Shown here: positions 48,447 through 61,162 of the stretch, one piece after another
Layout of the letters: each line of letters opens with the position of its first letter
How positions within the stretch are numbered: position 1 is the stretch's first letter
Source: Polytrichum commune
Taxonomy: Eukaryota > Streptophyta > Polytrichopsida > Polytrichales > Polytrichaceae
Direction: 5' to 3'
Length of the DNA stretch: 64,000 nucleotides
Assembly (NCBI GenBank): GCA_950295325.1
Contig: OX485803.1
Coordinates: 61,273,554 to 61,337,553 of the forward strand
Notes under the pieces: model-generated
What the model saw: only the letters and a program-made list of their open reading frames with translations
What the model was told of the DNA's origin: nothing
Database searches by the model: none
Program-made: the position numbers and the translations under genes

Positions 48447-48659
48447 CTACACCAAACATTCCTATTAATGTGGGTTACCATATGGAGTTATTGCATGTTG
48501 CTATAACATTTTACTGAGAATATCATTTCTCACTCAAATGATATAAGTAGTTAGTATGCACACCGAAGAATATGATATAACTCAGTTGCTTAAAAAAAAG
48601 TTGGTAAAAAGTTATAGCAACACGTAACTTTGAATGGTAACATCAATAAGACAATGTAG
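48447..48659. mobile_element. Short TIR element (MITE), family C copy 4
   Basis: The left end reads 'actacaccaaacattcctat' then 'taatgtgggttaccat'. The right reads 'gttatagcaacacgtaact' then 'tgaatggtaac' and 'caatgtag'. More diverged than copy 3, which lies 448 bp upstream in the same arrangement. Length is 213 bp. Confidence 0.7.
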
Positions 48660-49623
48660 AATACCTCTCTACTATGAATACATTATTGACTTGCATTTGA
48701 ACGGAAAATACTTGATCTATGCAAAAACTTGTTGACCTATGAATCCAAGCTCTTCTTATTTTACACCATAGATTGTTAATGCGATATATCTAGTGTTCAA
48801 ACATTCCCCATTTTTCTTTTTTCTTTTTCAAAATGTCAAGATATAAAATATCAAGTATATACTCATGCAACAGTGTTCAAAAATAAGTACATGGGATATT
48901 AACAGCCATATCTCAACATACACATTTTTAACAGTTACAAAACATTTCATTCATATGTTGAAATACTCTGCATGAAAATGTTGGGACATGATGATGTTCA
49001 AAGCTTTGTCGACACTGGCTAAGTCTAATTTTTGTTTCCCCTAAATGGCGGCAGCACATGGAAGTCTGCCCTAAAATCGGGGTTTATGGTATCAAATAAG
49101 CTGAAAGTCTATGGTTCAATGAACTTGTGTATAAAAAAAAACACCGTTGCAGCATTAGGTACACTCATGCACAGACACTTCACCTTCAAAGTTGTCGTGA
49201 ATTTTTGATGTCCATTTTGGAGCTCTGTAAATCTGAACCATGAACACAACAATTGACAGTGTTTAGAGTTTTTGTGGAAGAAAGTAACTTCAACTTGTTG
49301 CCTTTGCGTTCTGCATAAGTTACGATGTCAATCAGGAGTTTTCAATCAGAAGAGGAGTTTGATGAAGTCCAATTCATGGTTCTTGGACAAGTTTGATTTC
49401 GACAAGAAAGAGCTCCACGAATAACCGTGTGTGTCCTCCTGCAACTTTATTTGACTGCGACTTTCATGTCTTAAAGATGCAACATGAATAACACATGTTC
49501 CAACTTCCATGTAACGCAAATTGTGTAGAAACATAGAGAGCATGAACTAAATTTCACTAAAGTCAAAATGAGGAGAACAATGTTGGGAGTACGTCATACA
49601 TTTAGTGGGGAGGAATCATGAAA
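48660..49623. other. Spacer, no gene recognised
   Basis: AT-rich; no motif or repeat recognised. Confidence 0.5.
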
Positions 49624-50005
49624 GTTACACTAATTAGTCTTATTATTGTGGGTTACAATAACATTCTAGAGTCCACGCTAATTTTCATAATGTGAGTTAA
49701 TGTGGGTCACATTTATTCTCAACTCACGTTAAACCCATAGCAGAGATTAGCGTGGGCCACAGTTTTTGTTATTCTGGAAAATTAATGTGGGTGTTTATTT
49801 AATTTTGTGCTACTTTTGATGTCAGGTGGTTATTTTATTTCAAGCAAGGTGTTGGTTAGAATTATTCATAAAGACTTAGGGGAAGAGTTGGGGTCTTGGA
49901 CCTATGAAAATTCCACCTTGAAATTAGTGTGGCCTACATTAATTATTTCCAAACTAATTCTCCACCCACACTAATGGGACTCTCATAGGACTATTTAGTG
50001 TGCTT
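49624..50005. mobile_element. Possible TIR element
   Basis: The left end 'cactaattagtcttattatt' and the right end 'ggactatttagtgtg' are partly inverted, with 'gtgggttac' and 'cccacactaatggg' further inward. The interior repeats 'gtgggcca' / 'gtggcctac' words. Imperfect and without a clear target duplication. Confidence 0.35.
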
Positions 50006-52994
50006 ATGGTTGAAGTTGTTTTGGGGGTCATGGGTAGAAACTTGATTTTTAACTTGAATTAAGAGGCCTAGCATTTACACATGTACCCACATGTGCAATT
50101 GTGGACTTCAAGGAACCAAGTTGTTTGAGCTTCAACATACATGATCATAAAATCTATACCACATAATAAACTACGATTTAAGTCAATTGAGAGTTATGCA
50201 TGAACTTTGGACAATTTCAACTGCCAAGATGACACACTAGATTGCAAAAACTACACAAACATGATGGTTGGCGAACATGGAATACAAACATTCAAAGTTA
50301 TGGTTATTGTGTTGTTGTTTTTGTTATTGTTGTTTGATGTTCTTGTCCCCACAAGTGCACATCCCCTATTATTTTGGGACAAGTGGTTTGTTCAAATATA
50401 CATAAATGTCATTTACTAGTAGTTACATTTTTTTTAGTATTTGGTGTTAACCCACAAGTGTTTTCTCAAAAAAAAAAGTCAATATCACCTATGACATGCT
50501 TTAGTCTAAATTGCACTTCTCATGTTACCAAAATGCATGTCAAGAAGTGTCCCAATCTTCTTGGGACATGCTTCCTAATACGTGATTGAAGCCACTCACA
50601 TATCCTTGAGGAATATTACTCTATAATCAATCATTTATCAAACGCAAGCTTGCTCAATGCTCATGGCCCACTTATGGTCACATATGATCCAGATTGTACT
50701 TAAAACTTTCTTTATCAACACTTGAAATATCCAAAACAAGCCAGATCGTTGTCAAAATTTGTGTGTTGAGATGACACACCACCTCCAATTATCCTTTTGA
50801 ATTTGGTATCGATATGAGGTCGGGGATGTTTTTGACGTGAGCTAGGGGTTAGGGCGTTTCAGCGTTTCGGCATTTGGGCAAGGCATAGATTGGCATGATT
50901 GCCCAATACATGTTTGTCAAAGTGCAAGCATCGAGAAAACACCTACATCAAACTCAAGTGAATTGAATTGTCGTACATGGGGTTGGGGTTACATTGAAGA
51001 AGGATTCCTCTATCGGGGTTTAGTCGATTTCCTTGATTTGGTATGCAAGTCTTCATTTTTGAAACCCAAAAACAATGTACAAATTACTCAAATACAACAA
51101 CTTATTCATACCCACTATTTATTTTATTTTTCAAATATAAAACATGGATAGCTAAAAAATCATGATATTTTCTACACTTCATGTTGTTTACATCCATTCA
51201 ATTATGTCAATATCTTTGAAAGTCTCTCGATCTTGCTCAACAAATCACCATTGTACATTCAAATCATCTCCTCACTTGGTACATTTGATTGCTAATAAGG
51301 ACCACTTTACACTAGAGCTCGAGGGCCCTCCACCTATGATATACAATTATGTGATTGGTCGAGAAGGGGGCCAAAGACGGTCCAAGTTCACTTAAAACCA
51401 GACCTTGAAGGCTTAAGGGACCGAAAAAATTTGAGTGCATGAAAAAAAATCTACACGACAATAAGTGGACAACCTTTCATGATCTACAAGGTGTTGCATT
51501 GGGCCCATCAAAAAGAAGTGGGTCTAATGCAAAGACAGGAACTATGGCAATGAACCAAACTATGGCCATAGTTCCTGGGACCCGACCATATTATATTTCT
51601 GGGACCTAGGCCATATTATATTTCCATGATGGGACCCGACCAGAATGTATGCTGCACTCCCTCAACATGCTTCACTAAGCGTAAGGACCCATCAGTTGTA
51701 AAATTGGATTCCTATATCTCACGATGACCTTTTGGGCCCATTTATTTCATGGTCACAACTCGTGGCCTTGTATGTGAAGCGGCCCTAAGGCTAGCTCCTA
51801 TCCATTTCTTGCTATGAAAGAACAGCCTAACTTCCTTTCCTTGAGACCCTAGTAGAAGGGTGACCCACATGTTGTGTAGTTCGAGGACACATGGGACCCC
51901 GTTAACTTACTTGCAGACAAAACCCTCCGAACTAAGGGCCCCTCAATAATACACGAATTGGATAGCGCGCCTTCGCATTGCTTGGTGGACCCTGTTGACT
52001 CGGGGTCAGTGATACAACGCCCGTTAAGCTTAATTATAAAAAAGAGGAAAAACAACAACAACAAAAAAGGCCTATTAACTTACACCTTTACTCCCGCCAC
52101 TTTGGGATGACTTGGTTAGCGGCTACCCTATCTTGAAGAGTACTCTAGAAAACGTTGGGTTTGTGGCCCACATTGGAGGTTGTTGGGAAGAACATCCTTG
52201 TGCTGTAAAATCTAGGGTTAGGTGACGTCTTACGACCTATTGTGTTAGGGCACACTTCGTCCATGTGCCAGCCTTGAAGTCGGCGAAAATCCCACTAAAC
52301 GGCCAATTTTTGGAAATGCAAGGTGTGTGTGTGTGAGTGTTGAATTTGTGTCTAGAGAATGAGGATCGGTGGTTGGCATGATGGTGGAGTGAAGTAGACG
52401 TTTGAGGGAGGAGGGGGGAGAGTTGACCGCCTCTTCATTTCAAGGTCGACATTTGGTTTCGATTTGGGTACGTGTAAATCTATTGACGCGTGTCTGCAAA
52501 ATAATGATTGTTTACATGTTTTTAGTATTTCAAGATTTTCACAAAGTGTTCATGTTTTTCAGTTCAGTTTCATCGTCTGAAATTTAGAGTGTAAAAGTTT
52601 GATGAAATTTGCATATGTTGATGACCCCGCCCTCCCAACTGAATATGGAAGTTGCTCGACCAAGTAAATGCTAAAATATCAATATGTGCCAAAGCTCTAC
52701 CGACGTCTCAAAGTCTCATTTCATTTGCCAGAACGGCTGACACGTGGAGTTGTACCCTTAGTGCACGTGTCGCCTACAATGGTCATATAATTGTTGGGAC
52801 GAATCCTCTACACGTACAAATGTTGAAGCGTGCTACAAAAATAGTGCACACACTAGAGTTATCTATAAAGACCCTAAAGGGGGGACAAAACCGTGGGGTT
52901 GATCCTTCTTTGAGAAAACTTTTTATTGAGAGTGCGTTAACTCATCATACACTGAAGCTTATTTTGAAAGTTGGGTGAATTTTTGGGATGTCCT
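50006..52994. other. Spacer, no gene recognised
   Basis: The longest frame (52652-52978, 108 codons) shows no motif. Near 51578-51645 the phrase 'gggaccc.accatattatattt' is repeated two to three times in tandem. Nothing else can be supported. Confidence 0.5.
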
Positions 52995-53200
52995 CTTTCC
53001 ACCTCAAAAAAATAAGATCTAAATTAGAGTATGTGCATGGGACATGTTGTCTTAGATCACAAATCAGCCTATGCAAAGCTAACTTTGGTTCACCCATCCT
53101 AGTAGAACAACCTTGAAAGTCGGTTTTGAATAGCCGGACATTACCCTTTGTGTATGATAATATAAGCACTAAGAAAACTTGGATGACTTTGTGTTAAACT
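52995..53200 (+). repeat. Repeat family F, copy 1
   Basis: Contains 'aagatctaa', 'catgggacatgttgt', 'gatcacaaatcagcctatgc', 'gaaagtcggttttgaatagc', 'accctttgtgtatg' and 'aagaaaacttggatgact'. The same blocks occur in inverted order at 57045-57330 and partly at 57725-57880. Class unknown. Confidence 0.65.
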
Positions 53201-53535
53201 CTCATAAACTCAAGGTTTGGGAGTAATCCCGTGGTTTCATCTGCTCTACTTTACAAATAACTCCAATGTTGCTCAATATGGGACCGTGTGCAAGTCGAAC
53301 CTCCCTTTCATATTTAGGACATGGTGCACCATAACTAGTACTTAACAACCATCCTTTGGAAATTAAGTGTCATGATTAGTACACATTGTTTCCAACATAT
53401 TGGTGCTAGAGTCACAAATCAAAGTGCCATGGTCTAAATTTAGTTTTATTGCGCACCCATGCAGAAAACCTTATTTATGTAAACTCCTTCTCCTCCAAGA
53501 GAATGCTTTTTTTCCCCCACATTAGAGTTACCCTT
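53201..53535. other. Spacer
   Basis: No recognised feature. Confidence 0.5.
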
Positions 53536-53818
53536 TCATTCATATGGAGATTTGGTCGAGAGTTGGTTGTTCTGCATACAATACTTTTCAAATTTTGTAA
53601 GTTTGAACAAAGAACATTCTATATAAATGCAATGGGGGGAACCTAATTTTAGCCCCTCTTGGCATGCCAACATAAGCTTGGACCTCAGTGCACCAATATG
53701 GAAAGTTCTAAGCTCAAACTTCCATATCAACTCCAAGCATGCACCAGAAACTTATCGAACATGGGGACTATCTTTATTCCAAAATAACCAACTCTTGACC
53801 AAAACTCCGGTCGAATGA
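53536..53818. mobile_element. Foldback / TIR element, 283 bp
   Basis: Begins TCATTCATATGGAGATTTGG and its right end, inverted, begins TCATTCGACCGGAGTTTTGG. Both arms continue with 'gtc(g/a)agagttggtt(g/a)tt(c/t)tg'. Because of the inverted ends, the two short frames that run out through them end in similar peptides (QNNQLSTKSPYE and QNNQLLTKTPVE). No transposase. A diverged relative may lie in a GH17 intron (40918). Confidence 0.75.
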
Positions 53819-56777
53819 TTAAAAATAACTCTATTACTTTCATTAATTTAAAAAAAAAAAAATGGAATCGATTCCAAGTGAAGACAAATACATGAGGAAC
53901 TTATCTAACTACTCAAACAACACAATTATGAAACCACATTGAATTTTTTTAATGAATTTTTGAAGTTGAAGAAGCATAAGGGACCTATCATAGTCAAATG
54001 GGTGTCTCTATTAAGTTCATTACTTTGAAGATTTCAATGTGTAAATGGTCTCAACTTGTAAGCAACTCGCATATTTAGGAATTGCATGTATTAATAATGA
54101 GTGCATTTATAGGGGATAGAATAAAGGAACATAACATGTTTACAGTGCCGCTATCATAAGTCTTTCTTAAACCATAATAATTCAAATGGTAGAATCTCCA
54201 CACAAAAGAAGTTGTCATTTAGAGGAGATCATTCTCTCTTCACCAAGCATAGAACGTGCAAGTTATAATTTTCATACAAGAGTTATTTCAATGTAATTCA
54301 TAAAATATAGAGATGTGCTTCTAGTCAACTAGTTTTAAGACACAAGTATGCTAGAGCTACCTTCACAATTAATATAGTCAAATTCATTACTGATATTTGT
54401 AGAATCCAAGTCATCTCATTCCAAAGTTTTCTTTTTAAATTCATGTAATTACAGTTACTATTGAGTATTGACAATATTCATGACTAAATTGAGAACGTTT
54501 CCACTGTCTTGAATGGGATACCTCAAAACTAAGATTGGATTGATTTTAAACCATGATATAATTCATTTTGATTTTATCATTCGTTTTATCCACCCAACAA
54601 AGTCACTTATTAAATACTCATCAAATTTTACTTTTTTGAACCATCCGATTGACAAGTAACACTTAAGTAAATGACGAGTTTGACAAAGTAGTTGAAATTC
54701 TAGTGGCATGTGTGATAATCTACATGAAACTAAATGTGGAGAATTTTTTTAAATAAACTCATCAATACCTTGCACTTTGATTGAATTTTGAACATGTATT
54801 GCAATTGAAGGTCACATTGGGGGGAGGGGATTCAAAACATTCAATACCGTGATTGCCACAAGACTTTTCATGATGTGGCTATAGATTTAGAGGTGCTTGC
54901 GTGCTTCAAGTGGACTATTCAATGTCAAGTATTGGCACACCCATACAAACCCATGAGTTTATGACCGATACATGATTTGGGTGCTTGCCCAAAGTTTATA
55001 CATGAAACCCCTTCTTGTAGAATCCACACACTGAGAACTACAAAATCTTGTATTGTACAAACGGTGCATAGTTAGGCTAAAAATTTTACTCCTCTTGTTA
55101 AACAAAAAATGTAGGCAATCTCATTGTACAACTTGGGTACAACTCATATTGTTGTTTTTTGTGGTCTTTTCCATATGCAATTTTGACATACTTAACAAGT
55201 CCCAACATATTTTTTCTTGTTTATGCTACAATAATAAAAACTCGGTCACGCTTTTGACAAGTCATGTTGATTGGAACTTGTCATTGTTTATAGTAAAAAA
55301 AAAAGTTGTAGAATTTGGCTAGGCTCATGTTGTTATGAGATCCACATATCTTATATGTGAGCGATGAGTGGTGAGCAATTACATGTGAGTTGTAAGCAGT
55401 GAGCAGGAAACTAAAGTGGATTAGCAAGAACAAGGAATCTCTTATAATGATGTAATATGGACCATGACTGACCACTTCCATTGGCTAAGTGTGATCTTAT
55501 ATAATGTCAAATTATAACTAGTTTTTATTACTCATGTGTGTTTTGAATTGTAGGTAGACCACACAAAATACTGACATTCTATTTGTGCAATCCAAGCATA
55601 TATAACTCCAACAATAAATTTAAGGCTATTGTGGATATTGATATTTAATTTCATGATATTAAACTCGGGAATTATCAATGGAGTTGTCATCATTGCACAA
55701 AGTTCTATAACCTCTATTTTTAAAGTCGAATCCAAGTAGAGTTTACAATGGAGATTGTTAATGCATCCTTCTAAAATTGGGTGTGTGAACACATGCCCAT
55801 CCCTTCCATCTCAAGGTAAGCACATGGTTTTACACTAGAAAATAGAACCTCTTAGGTAAACATTACAAAGGCAATGTTTCATATTTACAACATTACATTG
55901 TGATAATGAACCAATGTTGTAGTGTTCCATTGTAACAATATTTTATGATGCCTAAATATTCTCGGTTTAAGAACATGTGAGTGTATTTTGATGATTTGGA
56001 CCCATAACGTTTTCCAAATGGAAACACCGCAAGCAACAACAAAATACATGCTCATCATGCTCTTTGTTATTGATTTTTCTAAAGAGATTTCCATCGAACC
56101 CTCATGAATAGGTGGCTAGCGAGGTTAGTAGGGATCTTGGGATGTAAAGAATTTAGGGTACAATCCCTCCACCCACACATGCACCGCGTAACATTGAATT
56201 ACCATTTTCAGGTAACTGCTTTTGTTTCTAAACAAATCCAAAAGTCTTCACCAGAAAATTAAGTCCCTTGGTTTTGTGCTTTAATCAAAAACTCTAAAGT
56301 AACGCAACATTGAATGTGGTAACCTAATTACTGGGTCTCTTTACCCAAGGTGACCGTTGGGCTCCTATCCCGAGGGGCTTCATAGCCCTCACCATCCAAG
56401 TGGTGTGCCATAGCCAACCCTTTACACATGTTACATTCTTAGGGAATCCACTATTGATTTCCGTATGATGGCACGTGAGACCGCATAACATTCTCAATTA
56501 GCTTATTTAGAATCCAATACAAATGGAACAACTGTTAGGTAATATGAATAACTTGATAATGATTCCATTGGGGAAGCACCTCTTCGAATAAATCTTGGTA
56601 GATGGGAGAATGCTTTGTGTCCGATGAGGTCATGTTTAATGAGAGCTTGCCACTTGACGATGCTTGGCATTCATGCATGTACTCAAGGACCTTGATCTTG
56701 GAACATTTATTCTTGAAGTTAGAATAGGATGTGAGTGCCCTTACTTGTAGTGCTTAAGAATGCTATGCACGAAGAAT
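53819..56777. other. Spacer, no gene recognised
   Basis: Very AT-rich, with only frames under 90 codons. No repeat or motif recognised apart from poly(A)/(T) runs. Confidence 0.5.
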
Positions 56778-56827
56778 ACATGTTGAGGGGATTAATTCAA
56801 AGCCTTGAATTAACCCCCTCAACATGT
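56778..56827. repeat. Near-perfect 23-bp hairpin
   Basis: Left arm 56778-56800 (acatgttgaggggattaatt...) and right arm 56805-56827 are reverse complements with one mismatch around a 4-nt loop (agcc). The right arm runs directly into an ATGT microsatellite. Confidence 0.92.
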
Positions 56828-56846
56828 ATGTATGTATGTATGTATG
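56823..56846. repeat. (ATGT)n microsatellite
   Basis: About five ATGT units adjoining the hairpin. Confidence 0.85.
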
Positions 56847-57044
56847 AAAGATATAGATGTAAGCTATAGATACGAAATAGGATTGTATGATAAAAAGGTG
56901 TTCCAACTCATCACAAATTTATACATACATAGAGGGAGAGGTTCCTCTTGAATTAACATGAACATGTGGATGTAGTTTGATTAAGGTCTCTCATGTGAAT
57001 ACATACCTTTGATAATTATTCAGGCATTAGAGTTATTTGGAAAG

Positions 57045-57330
57045 TATAGCAGATGAAACCATGGGTTTAGTCCCAAACCCTAAGTTTATGAGAATAAGAC
57101 AAAGTTACCCAAGTTTTCTTGATGCTTAAATTACCATACACAAAGGGTGACGTCGGCCTATTCAAAACCGGCTTTCTAGGTTGCCTTGCTACGATGGGTG
57201 GGCAAAGCTAGCCTTGCATAGACTGATTTGTGATTTACAACAACATGTCCCATGTGCATGCCCTATATTAGATCTTAAAATTCTCTCAAACTTTGAGAGG
57301 TAAGAGGAGGTCCCAAATGTTTCACATGAC
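57045..57330 (-). repeat. Repeat family F, copy 2
   Basis: Inverted relative to copy 1 at 52995: 'caagttttcttgatgctta', 'ccatacacaaagggtgac', 'attcaaaaccggctttcta', 'catagactgatttgtgattt' and 'acatgtcccatgtgcatg'. The order is the reverse complement of copy 1. Confidence 0.65.
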
Positions 57331-57675
57331 TTCCAAAACATGCTCCAATGTACGAATAGTTCAACAAGCTCTTAATACAAAAAATTCTCAAAGAAGGATC
57401 AAACCCACGGTTTCGTCCCTCTTTGAAAGACTTCACAGATAATTCTCATGTTAGAAGAAGGAAAATGGAATTACTTAGTGATTTTATAGAAAATAAAATA
57501 AAGTTACTCAAAGAGCTACAAAACCATGGATTTGATCCTTCTTTGAGATAGTTTTCTACTACGAGCTTGGTAGCTTATCGTGTGTCGGAGCCTAATATTT
57601 TGACAGTTTAGGTGAAACTCCTTGGATCCCAAAAACTTTATGATTTAGAATAGGACTTCTCATGGGATTCATCAT

Positions 57676-57702
57676 CCAACCCCCCCCCCCCCCCCACCCC
57701 CC
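57676..57702. repeat. Poly(C) tract
   Basis: About sixteen C residues interrupted once by A. Exact length may be affected by sequencing error. Confidence 0.8.
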
Positions 57703-57724
57703 ATTTAAAACAAAAACAAAAAAA

Positions 57725-57880
57725 ATCATGTATTAGCCTATGCAAGGCTAGCTTGGCCACCCGCTATAGTAGGACAAGCTAGAAACCCACGTTTTAATAG
57801 CCCCACATCACTCTTTGAGTATGGTAATTTAAGCATCAAGAAAACTTGGGTGACTTCATACATAAGCCTTCTTGGTGTTT
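57725..57880 (+). repeat. Repeat family F, copy 3 (partial)
   Basis: 'attagcctatgcaaggcta', 'gtaggacaagctagaaac', 'gtatggtaatttaagcatca' and 'agaaaacttgggtgactt' match copies 1 and 2. Confidence 0.6.
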
Positions 57881-60795
57881 GTTGCCAACCCTTGTGAATA
57901 ACTCTATTGGGTCACAAATTTGAAACATTTTAGGGTAAACATTGGAACAAATGTGCAATACTTTTGAAACATTCTTTTATATTTTAAGGTTCTTTTATTA
58001 TATGTTTGAGTGAAGTTTGGTTTTCTACACATATTAGTGTTTCATGATTCCCCAGAAATGTGATTCATTTTTGTTAGTCAGAAAGTGTAAAATACTAACA
58101 TAATTATTACTTCACTCATAGATATAATTAAGATTTTATGATTCACTATTGTGCAATATATGTTTGACTTAATATAAATATAAGAAAATATAGAAATCAT
58201 TGCATGAAAGTGTTTAAGTTCACACCTCCATACAAGGGAGTAATTTACATTCACAAGAGTAAATGCATACATAATTTAAGTACAAAAGGGCTGGTACTTT
58301 GCTAAAGGTTTTTACTTATAAGTTACATACATAAGACATGGCTTGAAGGAATATCAATCTTATCTGCAAGAGTTGATTCTTCTCGAAAATATATACTTAG
58401 AATTTTTTTCACATTTGTGTTGTTGCATGTGGCTCCCACGTGATGTGGGTTTCCTTGGATTTCTTTGTTAATAATGGAACATCTATAACACTTGGATAAA
58501 AAATTTCACAAGTCTTCACACTATTCAATGGATAAGATATGGATGAAACAAAGTTTCTAAAAATGAAGATCTCTTGAAATGAGAAAGAAAGCATGGGTGG
58601 AGAATTTGAGTTGTATGGGTCCAACATTTGTGTCCCCATAAAATCTACAAATCTATGCAACACATATGCAAGGGATTATGCGGTGACACAAAGCATTGAT
58701 GCATTGCCCAACCTATCTCCTACCTACTTTAATGCCTACCTTACCCTGTTGTAGGTACTTACTTGTCTACCAAGGGTGCACAGATGGACGGGCCATAGTA
58801 TTGTAACAACAATAAGTGAAATCGGTTTTAGAGATGTTGACAAGAGCGTCTCTTGAACTACGTAACCAAATCAAAATCTTATCACGTACATAGAATGTTC
58901 ATATTCCTTCTTCGGGAGTTATCCACCTAGAGTGGCTTTCATTTCTAAAGAACAATCATCTTCCCAAACAAGCAACCAATGTCATAGTGAATGGACCAAT
59001 GATGAAACCTCGAGACTTTGAGAATCATTGAATCCATAACATGTTTGTACTTTTGAGAATGGCAAAACAAAAATTGTTGTATTTCAAAAATTATATATAT
59101 ATGCTATTGAAACCAATAAGTGCATTGAACTGAGAATGGTGCTAGTGCTTCAATTGAGACGTTTTGGATGAGATAAGGCCTTTTGAATCGAGACCTTTGT
59201 TGACGATTTCTATATAAAAATTGCCTCACTTACTTCAAAATGGAGTCACTCTTACTATTATTATGAAGAAGAAGTATTTACAAAATTTAATGCTAGCAAA
59301 CTAGACAAGACATTTCAATGCTTTGAATGTGAAGTGGATATTTTGTATTATTATATTTACTTGCAATTCAGAAAATGTAGTTGCTTAAGTTGCTTAAATA
59401 AATAAATAAATTCTACATCAATATTGTGATTACTTTAAGACCCCAATTTGTTTTTCCTAATCAAGTGAGCATAATCCAATAGGTGCAGCCAAGTGTTGAC
59501 AAGGATGATGTCATATATAAATGGATGAGCTAGTTTATAGTTCCGAACTGATAGTTTCTCCAAATTATTGTATGTTGACATATGGCTTATGAAGTTATGA
59601 TCGAGGCCCAAGTTGGATCATGCCAGAAGTTTTTACATAAATCTCCTTCATGACATCAAAACCGAACATGTTTGAGATTCAGGGATCTAATAACTTAGTG
59701 TAATTAGACAAATGCTACACACTTCCATTTGAATAATAAATACTCCTAAACACCACTTTCCTCATTTTGAATTTTAAAAGCCCGCTACCATGTTCGTAAC
59801 TTGCTCCTAAGTGAAGTGCCAAGTTACCAACATTACTTGGATAAAGGTAGCCCTAACTTTGGTTTGAAGTGGAGGTGCATCGTGGTTCAGAGAAAGATTG
59901 TCAGTGGATAAGTTGTTTTCATCCAATTTACATTTAGTTGACATATAAGTATATTGAACAAATCACGTGTCCTAAAAGAATAAGGGATGCTCACTTGTGG
60001 GGAAAGAACAACAACAACCACCAGCACCACCAACACACAACAAGCACAACTTTGAATGTTTGTTATTCATGTTCGCCAACCACCATATTTGTATGGATGT
60101 TTTGCAATCTAGTGTATGTAGTATTGATATTTGGAACTTTCCAGAATATGCTTGAGATAATTAAGGTCTTTTAATTCCATGAGCTATATTTTGTGTATGT
60201 AATGTAGGTACTTCATATCACACTCAACTGAAACATTAATATAAATACATGAAGCTGTCCATTTTCTAGCATACCATTAGTATACATACATTAGTTTTTT
60301 TTCTATGAATTTTTTTGTATATAGGGGGTTTCATTTCATAGTCACCCACACACATCATTTAGGTTTCTAAGAGTCCACCCCTGGAAAATAATCCAACACC
60401 ATCCACAATCCACCACTCGATGTTCGTATTGTAAAACAAAATTAGGCTTGCATGAGTAAGCAAACTTTAAGAGTGGTCATTTTTATTTTTTATTTACAAA
60501 AATCCTAGGCATCTTTCAAAATTAAAGTTATTATGTTGATCCCAAATTCAAGTTGGCTCATGTGCTCATATATTCATAATCAACTCGATAACTCATTGAT
60601 TGAACAAGTCTCTTTCTTCTAGAAGAAGACTTGAATTGTTTTTCACTTTTTGGTACATGATGCCCTAAGTCTATAATAAAGACATCAATAGTTTAAAAGA
60701 TTTGGACGGTCACGAAGACGAAGATATTGTAAAAATAAAATCCCAGTTTTTCTGATGTTAATGTAAGAGACCCTCGCTTCTTATGCATTTGCATC
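57881..60795. other. Spacer, no gene recognised
   Basis: AT-rich with frames under 90 codons only. An (AAAT)n run lies near 59400-59414. No recognised gene or repeat. Confidence 0.5.
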
Positions 60796-61160
60796 AGGGC
60801 TCGGGGAGAACCGGCGGTTAGTTCCAGATGAACTAGTTGAGTTTGAGAACGCAGTGGTGGTGGCAGGAACGGAGGAGATCAGGGGAGGAGGGTTACATCG
60901 GTCAAATCCGACGGTTGAGAAAGCACAGGCAACGTGGCCTCACTAGAAGCTAGAAGCTGCTTTCATCGCCCATAGACTTCTTCTCGAATAACCGGTTGAA
61001 GTTGGAAACTTCACATGAGAATTAACAATCATTTTAGAGGAATCTATAAAAGAATATACCTCAAATGAATGAAGCCAAACTGGAAGATGTCAATATGTAA
61101 CCGGTTGGATTTAGAATCACTAGGATCTTGACCGACTATTCCCAAAAATTTCCCAGGCAC
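60796..61160 (+). repeat. Interspersed repeat family A, copy 5 (longest)
   Basis: Contains 'gagaaccggcggttagtt', 'gttgagtttgagaac', 'aataaccggttgaagttgg', 'attttagaggaatctataa', 'atgtaaccggttggattt' and 'actattcccaaaaatttccc'. It ends exactly where the TIR element at 61163 begins. Confidence 0.65.
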
Positions 61161-61162
61161 TG

